DNA of 64,000 nucleotides from Arenicola marina. Taxonomy: Eukaryota; Annelida; Polychaeta; Arenicolidae. The stretch is taken from contig CAXHSH010000416.1 of NCBI GenBank assembly GCA_964019135.1, positions 744,001-808,000 of the forward strand, written 5' to 3'. Position numbers and translations under genes: made by a program. Below are positions 48,101 through 57,002 of the stretch, in pieces; within the stretch, counting starts at the first letter, position 1, and each line of letters opens with the position of its first letter. The notes beneath the pieces are model-generated. The model did not search any database and was not told the origin of the DNA. It saw nothing but the letters and a program-made list of their open reading frames with translations.

Positions 48101-49254
48101 AAATCACTCGGCTTTAGCGATATACAACACAAACACACATGGTTCGATCATTTTATTAACCAAAACACTCGGTTCTAGCGAGATACTACTCAAAACACTC
48201 TGTTTTAAGGATTTACTACACATAACACTCGGTTATAGCGAAATACTGTAAAAAACACTCGGTTATAGCGACATATTGTACAAAACACTCGGTTTTAGCG
48301 ACATACTAAGGAAGCACACCAGATTCCAGTATTCCACTTCCCAAAACACTCCGTAAGAGCGATATACTGCTCAAAACACTCGGTACGAGCGATATACTGC
48401 TCAAAACACTCGGTAATAGCGACATACTATGCAAAACACACTCGGTTTTAGCGATATATTATTCAAAACACTCGCTTTTAGGGATATACTGCATCAAACT
48501 CTCAGGTATAGCGACATACGGTACAACACACTTTTTTTACTGATATACAACACAAACAAACATGATTCAATCATTTACTTGACCAAAACACTCGGGTCTA
48601 CCGATGTACTGCTCAAAACACTCGGTTTTAGGGATTTACTATACAAAACACTCGGTTCTACCGATATGCTACTCAAAACACTCGCTTTTAGGGATATACT
48701 GCATCAAACTCTCAGGTATAGAGACATACGGTACAAAACACTCTTTTTACTGATATACAACACAAACAAACATCATTCAATCATTTGCTTGAGCAAAACA
48801 CGCGGGTCTACCGATGTACTGCTCAAAACACTCGCTTTTAGGGATATACTACACCAAACTCTCCGGCATAGCGACATACGGTACAAAACACTTTTTTTAG
48901 TGATATACAACTCAAACAAATATGATTCAATCATTTTCTTGACCAAAACACTCGGGTCTACCGATGTACTGCTCAAAACACTCGGTTTTAGGGATTTACT
49001 GTACAAAACACTCGGTTCTACCGATATGCTACTCAAAACACTCGCTTTTATGGATATACTAGACGAAGCACTTGGTTATAGGGATATAGTGTACAAAACA
49101 CTCGGTAATAGCGACATACTACACAAAACACACTCGGTTTTAGCGATATATTATTCAAAACACTCGCTTTTAGGGATATACTGCACGAAACTCTCAGGTA
49201 TAGCGACATACGGTACAAAAGACTCGGCTTTAGTGATATACAACACAAACAAAC
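45119..49254 (+). repeat. Right end of satellite A: mosaic of earlier blocks
   Basis: Two sub-blocks can be placed. About 45390-46380 matches about 31820-32810 (offset 13,573). About 46390-49254 matches about 41600-44465 (offset 4,788-4,789). The array stops in the middle of a monomer at CAACACAAACAAAC (49254), where other copies continue with ATGATTCGATC. Confidence 0.8.
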
Positions 49255-49316
49255 AAACTTTAATCAGTTGCACGCATCAGTTAGTATCTCGTGCGCCATT
49301 CCGATCTCTCATTATC
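49255..49316. other. 62-bp non-repetitive joint between satellites A and B
   Basis: This stretch, which starts AAACTTTAATCAGTTGCACG and ends CTCTCATTATC, resembles neither the 30-bp nor the 138-bp monomer. Satellite B sequence begins at ACCTGCCTTTCGGGCAATGG. It may be filler from the joining event or a remnant of the sequence that lay between the arrays. Confidence 0.7.
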
Positions 49317-52300
49317 ACCTGCCTTTCGGGCAATGGCCGCCCGCTCTGTCCAGGCCGCATCACTACCATCTTTAGGGTTTTAGGCTTGAGGGGTAGATCG
49401 CGCTCAGGGTGTGGGTTGGGGTCAGGGTTACGTACCCTCTTTCTCACCCGCCGCCTCACCTGCCTCTTGCGGAAGGGCCCTCCGATCTGTCAAGGCCGCA
49501 TCATTACCATCTTTAGGGTTTTAGGCATAGGGGGTAGATTGTGCTCAGGGTTTGGGTTGGGGTCAGGGTTAGGTACCCTCTTTTTCACACGCCGCCTCGC
49601 CTGCCTCTTGCAGAAGACCCGCCCGCTCTGTCAAAGCCGCATCGTTACCATCCTTAGGGTTTTAGGCATAAGGGGGTCGATTGCGCTCAGGGTTTGGGTT
49701 GGGGTCAGGGTTAGGTACCCTCTTTTCCACCCGCCGCCTCCCCTGCCTTTCGGGCAATGGCCGCCCGCTCTGTCCGGGCCGCATTACTACCATCTTTAGG
49801 GTTCAGGCGTAGGGTGTACATTGCATTCAGGGTTGGGTTGGGGTCCGGGTTAGGTACCCTCTGGACCCGCCGCCTCAACTGCTCTTCGGGTGAGGGCCGC
49901 CCGCTCTGTCAAGGCCACATCACTACTATCTTTAGGTCTGAGGCGAAGGGTGTAGATTACGCTAAGGGGCGGGTTGGGGTCAGGGTTAGGTACCCTCTGT
50001 TTCACCCGCAGCCTAACCTGCTTTTAGGGTAAGGGCCGCCCGCTCTGTCAATGCCACATGAGTACTATCTTTATGGTTCAGGCGTACGGTGTCGACTACG
50101 GTCAGGGTTGGGTTGGGGTCAAGGTTAGGTACCCTCTTTTTCACCCGCAGCCTAACCTGCCTTTGACGTAAAGGGCCGCCCGCTCTGTCAATGCCACATC
50201 AGTACTATCCTTAGGGTTTAGGTACAGGGGGTAGATTGCGCTCGGGGTCGGGTTGGGGTCAGGGTTAGGTAACCTCTTTTTCACCCGCCGCCTAACCTGC
50301 ATTTCGGGTCACGGCCGCCCGCTCTGTCAATGCCACATCATTACCATCTTTAGGGTTCAGGCTTTGGGTGTACATTGCATTCAGGGTTGGGTTGGGGTCA
50401 GGATCAGTTACCCTCTTCACGCGCCGCCTCACTTCCCTTGTGGATAAGTGCCGCCCGCTCTGTCAATGCCACATCAGTACTATCCTTAGGGTTTAGGTAC
50501 AAGGGGTAGATTGCGCTCGAGGTCGGGTTGGGGTCAGGTTAGGTATCCTTTTTTTCACCCGCCGCCTCACCTCCCTTGTGGATAAGGGCCGTCCGCTCTC
50601 TTAAGGCACATCATTACCATCTTTAGGGTTCAGGCGTAGGCTGTACATTGCATTCAGGGTTAAGTTGGGGTCAGGGTTAGGTACCCTCTGGACCCGCCGC
50701 CTCAACTGCATTTCGGATGAGGGCCGCCCGCTCTGTCAATGCCACATCACTACTATGTTTAGGTCTCGGGCGAAGGGTGTAGATTACGCTCAGGGTCGGG
50801 TTGGGGTCAGGGTTAGGTACTCTCTTTTTCACCCGCCGCCCCACCTGCAGTTCGGGTAAGAGCCGCCCGCTCTGTCTGGGCCACATCAGTACTATCCTTA
50901 GGGTTTAGGTACGGGGGGTAGATTGCGCTTGGGGTCGGGTTGGGGTCAGGGTTAGGTACCCTCTTTGTCACCCGCCGCCTCACCTGTCTGGTGGATAAGG
51001 GCCGCCCGCTCTCTTAAGCCACATCATTACCATCTTTAGGGTTCCGGCGTGGGGACTAGATTGCGTTCAGCGTTGGGTTAGGGTCAGGGTTAGGAACCCT
51101 ATTTTTCACCCGCCGCTACACCTGCATTTGGGTAAGGGCAGCCCGCTCTGTCAATGCCACATCGGTACTATCCTTAGGGTTTAGGTGCAGGGGGTAGATT
51201 GCGCTCGGGGTCGGGTTGGGGTCAGGGTTAGGTATCCTCTTTTTTCACCCGCCGCCTCGCCTTCCTTGTGGGTAAGGGCCGCCCGCTCTCTTAAGCCACA
51301 TCATTACCATCTTTAGGGTTCAGGCGTAGGGTGTACATTGCATTCAGGGTTGGGTTGGGGTCAGGGTTAGGTGCTCTCTGGACCCGCCGCCTCAACTGCC
51401 TTTCGGGTGAGGGCCGCCCGCTCTGTCAAGACCACATGAGTACTATCTTTAGGATTCAGGCGTAGGGTGTCGCCTACGGTCAGGGTTGGGTTCGGGTCAG
51501 GGTCAGGTACCCTCTTTTTCACCCGCAGCCTAACCTGCTTTTAGGGTAAGGGCCGCCCGCTCTGTCAATGCCACATCAGTACTATCCTTAGGGTTTAGGT
51601 ACAGGGGGTAGATTACGCTCAGGGTCGGGTTGGGGTCAGGGTTAGGTACCCTCTTCTTCACTCGCCGCCACACCTGCAGTTCCGGTAAGGGTCGCCCGCT
51701 CTGTCAAGGCCACACCGATACTATCCTTAGGGTTTAGGTACAGGGGGTAGATTGCGCTCGGGGTCGGGTTGGGGTCAGGGTCAGGTACCCTCTTTTTCAC
51801 CCGCCGCCTCATCTCCCTTGTGGATAAGGGCCGCCCGCTCTCTTAAGCCACATCATTACCATCTTTAGGGTTCAGGCGTAGGGTGTACATTGCATTCAGG
51901 GTTGGGTTGGGGTCAGGGTGAGGTACCCTCTTCACCCGCCGCATAACCTGCATTTCGGGTAAGGGCCGCCCGCTCTGTCAAGGCCACATTACTACCATAT
52001 TTAGGGTTCCGCCGAAGGGTGTAGATTGCGCTCAGGGTTGGGTTGGGGGCAGGGTTAAGTACCCTCTTTTTCACCCGCCGCCTCACCTCCCTTGTGGATA
52101 AGGGCCGCCCGCTCTCTTAAGCCACATCATTACCATCTTTAGGATTCAGGCGTATGGTGTACATTGCATTCAGGGTTGGTTTGGGGTCAGGGTTAGGTAC
52201 CCTCTTCACCCGCCGCCTAACCTGCCTTTCGGGTAACGGCCACCCGCTCTGTCAATGCCACATCAGTACTATCCTTAGGGTTTAGGTACAGAGGGTAGAT

Positions 52301-53688
52301 TGCGCTCGGGGTCGGGTTGGGGTCAGGGTTAGGTACCCTCTTTTTCACCCGCCGCCTAACCTGCATTTCGGGTCACGGCCGCCCGCTCTGTCAATGCCAC
52401 ATCAGTACTATCCTGAGGGTTTAGGTACAGAGGGTAGATTACCCTCGGGGTCGGGTTGGGGTCAGGGTTAGGTACCCTCTTTTTCACCCGCCGCCTCACC
52501 TCCCTTGTGGATAAGGGCCGCCCACTCTCTTAAGCCACATCATTACCATCTTTAGGGTTCAGGCGTAGGGTGTACATTGCATTCAGGGTTGGCTTGGGGT
52601 CAGGGTTAGGTACCCTCTGGACCCGCCGCCTCAACTGCATTTCGGGTGGGGGTCGCCCGCTCTGTCAAGGCCACATGAGTACTATCTTTAGGGTTCAGGC
52701 GTAGGGTGTCGACTACGGTCAGGATTGGGTTGGGGTCAGGGTTAGGTACCCTCTTTTTCACCCGCAGCCTAACATGCCTTTCGGGTAACGGTCGCCCGCT
52801 CTGTCAAAGCCACATCAGTACTAACCTTAGGGTTTAGGTACTGAGGGTAGATTGCGCTCAGGGTTGGGTTGGGGTCAGGGTTAGGTACCCTCTTTTTCAC
52901 CCGCCGCCTAACCTGCATTTCGGGTCACAGACGCCCGCTCTGTCAATGCCACATCAGTACTATCCTTAGGGTTTAGGTGCAGGGTGTCGACTACGGTGAG
53001 GGTTGGGTTGGGGTCAGGGTTAGGTACCCTCTTTTTCACCCGCCGCCTCACCTCCCTTGTGGATAAGGGCCGCCCACTCTCTTAAGCCACATCATTACCA
53101 TCTTTAGGGTTCAGGCGTAGGGTGTACATTGCATTCAGGGTTGGCTTGGGGTCAGGGTTAGGTACCCTCTGGACCCGCCGCCTCAACTGCATTTCGGGTG
53201 GGGGTCGCCCGCTCTGTCAAGGCCACATGAGTACTATCTTTAGGGTTCAGGCGTAGGGTGTCGACTACGGTCAGGATTGGGTTGGGGTCAGGGTTAGGTA
53301 CCCTCTTTTTCACCCGCAGCCTAACATGCCTTTCGGGTAACGGTCGCCCGCTCTGTCAAAGCCACATCAGTACTAACCTTAGGGTTTAGGTACTGAGGGT
53401 AGATTGCGCTCAGGGTTGGGTTGGGGTCAGGGTTAGGTACCCTCTTTTTCACCCGCCGCCTAACCTGCATTTCGGGTCACAGACGCCCGCTCTGTCAATG
53501 CCACATCAGTACTATCCTTAGGATTTAGGTGCAGGGTGTCGACTACGGTGAGGATTGGGTTGGGGTCAGGGTTAGGTACCCTCTTCTTCACCCGCCGCCA
53601 CACCTGTAGTTCGGGTAAGGGCCGCCCGCTCAGTCAAGGCCACATAAGTACTATCCTTAGGGTTTAGGTACAGAGGGTAGATTGCGCT
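49317..53688 (+). repeat. Satellite B: about 138-bp GC-rich tandem repeat with G-quadruplex motif
   Basis: About 31 units of 135-141 bp. Order in each unit: CACCCGCCGCCT, CACCTGCCTTTCGGGTAAGG, GCCGCCCGCTCTGTCAA, GCCACATCAGTACTATC, CTTAGGGTTTAGG, GTAGATTGCGCTC, then G3-TT-G3-TT-G4-TCA-G3 (or G4-TC-G3-TT-G4-TCA-G3), then TTAGGTACCCTCTTTTTC. Two alternating subtypes of the middle part are seen (GTACATTGCATTCAGGG and GTAGATTGCGCTCGGGG). Unit length is close to 46 codons, which explains the reading frames here; no gene is supported. Confidence 0.95.
52452..53555 (+). repeat. Four-unit (552-bp) tandem duplication inside satellite B
   Basis: 52452-53003 and 53004-53555 are nearly identical, sharing rare variants such as GGGTTGGCTTGGGGTC, CATTTCGGGTGGGGGTCGCC and CACAGACGCCCGCTC. 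The offset is 552 bp, or four monomers. This shows that satellite B also grows by multi-unit exchange. Confidence 0.85.
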
Positions 53689-54178
53689 ATAACCGAGTGT
53701 TTTGCGTAGTCTGTCCCTAAAACCGAGTGTTTTGAGCAGTATATCGCTCGTACCGGGTGTTGTTAGCAGTATATCGCTTGTACCGAGTGTTTTGCTTAAT
53801 AACAATGATCGAATCATGTCTGTGTTGTATATCGCTAAAGCCGAGTGATTTATAGAGTATGCCGCTATAACTAAGTGTTTGATGTTGTATATCCCTAAAA
53901 TTGAAGGATTTAATTGTATGTCCCTAAAAGCGCGTGTTTTGAATAGTATAGCGCTAAAACCGAGTGTGGTTTGTGCAGTATGTCGCCATAATCGAATGTT
54001 TTGTGTAGTATGTACCTAACACTGTGTGTTTTAGCAGTATATCGCTTGTACCGAGTGTTTTGCTTAATAAAATGATCGAATCATGTCTGTTTGTGTTGCT
54101 TATCGCTAAAGCCGAGTGATTTGTAGAGTATGCCGCTGTAACTAAGTGTTTGATGTTGTATATCCATAAAATCGAAGG
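53689..54178 (-). repeat. Inverted, diverged satellite A fragment
   Basis: The plus strand here reads ATAACCGAGTGTTTTGCG, CAGTATATCGCTTGTACC and AATGATCGAATCATGTC, which is the reverse complement of satellite A monomers, including the ATGATTCGATCAT type. About 16 monomers are present. They are more diverged than those of the main array and contain an internal repeat of about 266 bp (around 53767 and 54032). The join to satellite B is at CGCT (53685-53688), four bases that both satellites contain at this point. Confidence 0.92.
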
Positions 54179-55237
54179 TTTCACAGCACATGATCCACAA
54201 TGGCGAACCCAAGGGGAGGAGGCGGATTACGCTATTTCAGAGCAGAGAGCCCCCCCCCCCCCGCCCCCGGGTCCTTGCAAATGGCAAAGGTGGCTCGTAT
54301 TTAATAGTAATTTTTATACACCTATTTAGTCCAGATTGTAATTGCATTTATATCGCTTAAAACGTGCTTTGGTGGATCGGGTTAGATTTCAAAAAGGCTA
54401 CAGGAGATGGAACACTCGTTCATGTGCTTTTATATTTATTGGGGGGGTGGGGGGGTGGATCTCGGAATTTGTAGAGAAAAAAAGGTGGGAGGGGGAGGGG
54501 CTGTGAAAGCTTGCGCCGGAGAGGTGGGATTCTCTGCTGTCTGAACAGATGTGACGGAAGTTGGATGACACCGGAGATGGCCTTGAGTTTGGAATGAAGA
54601 ACGGCATTCTTCGTCAACTAGCGCGATATCTTCATATTATACCCTTGCTTAAGAGATGGGGGGGCGGGGGGGGGGTAAACCCGGGCTAAACTCCCACCCC
54701 CTTTGCTCCCGCCACTGAACATATATATATATATAGTAGCAAATCCTACTTGCTACCGTCGATACATTGTAAGGTCACATTTCGTCAATATTGACAGAAA
54801 TGAATAGGCGCATACTTACAAGACTGCGATAAATACCACGTATTTATCGTGATCCAATTTCCGTCACATCTTTTCAGACAGCAGAGACCCCACCTCTCCG
54901 GCGCAAGCTTTCACTGCCCCTCCCCCCTTCCACCTTTTTTTCTTTACAAATTTCGAGATCCACCCCCCCCCCCCCACCCCCCAATAAATATAAAAGCACA
55001 TGAACGAGTGTTCCATCACCTGTAGCCTTTTTGAAATCTAACCCGATCCATCAAAGCACGTTTTTAAGCGATATAAATGCAATTACAATTTGGACTACAT
55101 AGGTATAAAAATTACTATTAAATACGAGCCACCTTTGACATTTGAAATGACCCGGGGGCGGGAGGGCTCTCTGCTCTGAAATAGCGTAATCCGCCTCCTC
55201 CCCTTGAGTCCGCCAATGTGGATCATGTGCTGTGAAA
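54179..55237. mobile_element. 1.06-kb inverted-repeat element (foldback or MITE-like)
   Basis: The left arm (54179-54570) and right arm (54850-55237) are reverse complements with about 90% identity by eye. Both ends read TTTCACAGCACATGATCCAC inward. Shared internal blocks include GAGGCGGATTACGCTATTTC, GATCGGGTTAGATTTC, GAACACTCGTTCATGTGC and GCTTGCGCCGGAGAGGTGG. Each arm carries a C- or G-run of about 13 and a G-rich stretch, whose lengths differ. I see no coding capacity and no clear target-site duplication (the left flank is ATCGAAGG, the right flank AAATAGCC). It could be a non-autonomous DNA transposon of the foldback type or an inverted duplication formed at the satellite edge. Confidence 0.8.
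54571..54849. other. Spacer of the inverted-repeat element, with an (AT)n microsatellite
   Basis: This is the loop between the two arms. It has a G-run (GGGGGGGCGGGGGGGGGG, about 54658-54675), a nearby CCCGGGCTAAACTCCCACCC stretch, and a short AT dinucleotide run at 54721-54735. No reading frame of interest. Confidence 0.7.
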
Positions 55238-55683
55238 AAATAGCCCTATAGAGGCATCTACCACTGGATATACAGCTGGAATCTCTGTATATTTTATGTG
55301 CTTCTTTGCACACGGTGAGGATAAAAAAGGCTATTTGTTCCTGTATTATTATCATTGAAGCAGTCGGAGCTCATTCGGTCATTTTTCATAAGCATGACAA
55401 CAGTGTATGTACGTCGGCCTACGTATCACGTATCGTTATACCGTTTTGTTTTATTCTAGGGTCCCAACCATGCCTGGCATGTAGACGGGTGAGCATTCAA
55501 CTTGGTCGGAAGAATTCACATGTCAGTTCTAACACATTGTCAAGATTTCAATAAAGGGGGGTGGAGGGGGGTGGGGGTGCATACGACAGGCTCACTGGCT
55601 GGTAGTGCCTGCTGGTTAAAAGGAATTGCGGGTAATTACCATATCCGTAGTTGTGGCTATAGATGCAATTCTGTGGTTAAGGA
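55238..55683. other. Intergenic stretch, no feature recognised
   Basis: Ordinary mixed-composition DNA with a purine-rich patch (GGGGGGTGGAGGGGGGTGGGGG near 55555-55577). The short open frames here show no recognisable domain. Confidence 0.5.
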
Positions 55684-55880
55684 GGCTACTTCCCAGCCAG
55701 CATGGCATTATCGGCCCAACGTTGTTTTTAGGTAGGCAACGCAACCGTTTGCTAGTATACATAGGCGCAACGTAATACCGACCGTCATCTGCGCTCTGCA
55801 CCCAACCGTTGGCAATGGAATGTTGGCCCAACATTGCGCCTACGTACCAGCGTAGTGCCGTTAGCGCAAAACACAGCGCC
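55684..55880 (+). repeat. TTGGCCCAACGTTGG-type dispersed repeat, copy 1
   Basis: Starts GGCTACTTCCCAGCCAGCATGG and continues with GGCCCAACGTTG, CAACCGTTGGCAATGG and TGTTGGCCCAACATTGCGCC. The same vocabulary is found in reverse orientation at 58381-58650, including the edge motif CCAGCCAGCATGG plus the flanking AAGTAGCC/GGCTACTT. Internal short inverted repeats of TTGGCC and GGCCAA suggest a MITE-like, non-autonomous DNA element. Open frames across it are repeat artefacts. Confidence 0.6.
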
Positions 55881-56560
55881 ATCTAGCGAGTTTTTGAAGC
55901 GACACTTCCATGCGGCAATTTTCCAAGTGACTAAGTTATCGTGAATTTTGAGATTTTGATTCATTTGGCGCATTATTATTGTCTTGTCGGTCTGTTTTAT
56001 AGTATCGGATTATGTAATTTATGCACTGACTTAATTAGAACTGTAATATAATGGTACAGCGGAAGAAAACGGTCACTGAGTATGCAGTTTCTGACCTTTC
56101 CTGTATTATCGCTCACACGGGTGCCTAGAGCTCTTTCGGAGCTCTTTTTTAAAATCAAACACTGTCAAACCAGTGCAAAACCTTTAGCCATGGGTGTGCT
56201 GTCTTGCCGCGTGTCACGTTCCTGAGAGTCGTTATAATACCATGACGCTGACACGAGAGTATCTGACAAGAAGAACTTTTATTTGTCACGCCCCCCTATT
56301 TATAGAGTGGTCCCCTGGCGGTAAGATTTGCATAAGTATTCACACATAATCCGCCTAGCGACTGTTAAAAGAGTTACATAATCATAACGCGCGCGTACAT
56401 TACAATGGGCAGGTGAAGGCTTGAATAGCACTTCAAACGATTTACTGTAATCTTACCACAGTGTTTGACTAGCTAGCCTGCCCCTGGCTGAAGGTTTTGA
56501 TGTCACTTATTAGGGATGGGGCAAGGGGTATTTCCGTTCCTCGGGAATGGGCTTTTCATT
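55881..56560. other. Intergenic stretch without a recognised gene
   Basis: Nothing coding is visible on either strand. The only structured item is the small hairpin at 56127-56145. Confidence 0.5.
56127..56150 (+). other. 7-bp perfect hairpin followed by six T
   Basis: AGAGCTC, loop TTTCG, GAGCTCT, running into T6. It resembles a pol III-style stop or a generic stem-loop. It does not fit the histone mRNA 3' stem-loop, which has GGCTCTTTTCAGAGCC and a downstream purine element. No gene ends here, so a function is not claimed. Confidence 0.35.
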
Positions 56561-56565
56561 TCACT

Positions 56566-56705
56566 GTGAACTGGGAATGAGGAAAATAATTCTTCGTGAA
56601 CTGGGAATGGAATATTAGCCGACAGCAGTGATCGAGTATTTTCATTAATCGTGAACTGGGAATTTTAATATTAAATAAATAATTTAATGAATTGGGAAAT
56701 GGCCA
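56566..56705 (+). repeat. Short direct repeats GTGAACTGGGAAT
   Basis: GTGAACTGGGAAT occurs at about 56566, 56596 and 56651, with a degenerate form near 56689 (GAATTGGGAAAT), in AT-rich DNA. Spacing is irregular (30, 55 and about 38 bp). This is a small local repeat of unknown origin just upstream of the DUF4806 gene. Confidence 0.55.
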
Positions 56706-57002
56706 ATTTATATCATGTATCCGCCCCTTATTAAACAAGGCACATAATTATGGAAAATATAAATGGATTATTCCTATTGGTCCAAAAGAAGAAGGGTGTA
56801 GACAAATATAGAGAATACGTATCTGGGTGGGTGGTCAGAACCATATATCTGCCGATGCATTCTGAACTTATATGTTGATATGAATTATTTTTTCGTGGAA
56901 CTAAGAGATCATTTTATTTAGTTAGGCCAAGTGGTTATAGTGTTACCTATAATAATATGCTGTTCACATTTTGTTTTAAAGTCTGTTTAAATTTCATTGA
57001 CA
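56706..57002. other. Upstream region of the DUF4806 gene
   Basis: AT-rich sequence preceding the ATG at 57003. No TATA box or initiator could be assigned with confidence, and no reading frame of note is present. Confidence 0.4.

Larger units (their letters stand above)
1..49254 (+). repeat. Satellite A: 30-bp monomer array with higher-order structure
   Basis: Essentially every 30 bp repeats the pattern AAAACACTCGGTTTTAGCG plus ATATACTGCTC, giving roughly 1,640 monomers. Monomers differ by type: CGGTTATAGCGACATA, CGCTTTTAGGGATATA, CGGGTCTACCGATGTA, CGGTACGAGCGATATA, and a spacer-like type containing ATGATTCAATCAT. Types recur in a fixed order, so the array is a higher-order repeat rather than a simple one. 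One strongly divergent monomer containing CCAGATTCCAGTATTCCAC marks each larger unit; these marks are about 550 to 2,950 bp apart, most often about 750, 905, 1,057 or 1,240 bp. The window starts inside the array, so its left end is unseen. No gene is supported inside it. A centromeric or pericentromeric role is inference from size and organisation only. Confidence 0.97.

Noticed and set aside
1-49254. Roughly 30-bp direct repeats resembling a CRISPR array
   Set aside because: Repeats are contiguous, without unique spacers, in a eukaryotic context, and grade into one another; this is a satellite.
1-49254. Many open frames of 60 to 388 codons, such as 13058-14224, 14867-16033 and 30641-31807
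   Set aside because: They are 10-residue repeats created by a 30-bp unit, occur in four frames on both strands, and end wherever a monomer has an indel; no codon bias or domain.
48429-49799. A 456-codon open frame, the longest in the window
   Set aside because: It runs from satellite A across the joint into satellite B; it is a chance fusion of two non-coding repeats.
49757-50886. Arginine-rich frames in satellite B
   Set aside because: Unit length near a multiple of three and GC-rich composition explain them; they change frame with each indel.
49317-53688. True telomere
   Set aside because: No run of exact TTAGGG or CCCTAA repeats; genes and other repeats follow on the right.
54398-54617. 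Two overlapping minus-strand frames in the left arm of the inverted-repeat element
   Set aside because: Proline-rich translation of G-runs, no domain, arms differ by indels.
55616-55973. Minus-strand frames with GQHSIANGW and CLPKNNVGP
   Set aside because: Typical false frames over the TTGGCCCAAC-type repeat; the same style of peptide appears over copy 2 (58365-58616).
56127-56145. Histone mRNA 3' stem-loop
   Set aside because: Stem and loop do not match the histone consensus and no histone gene lies upstream.
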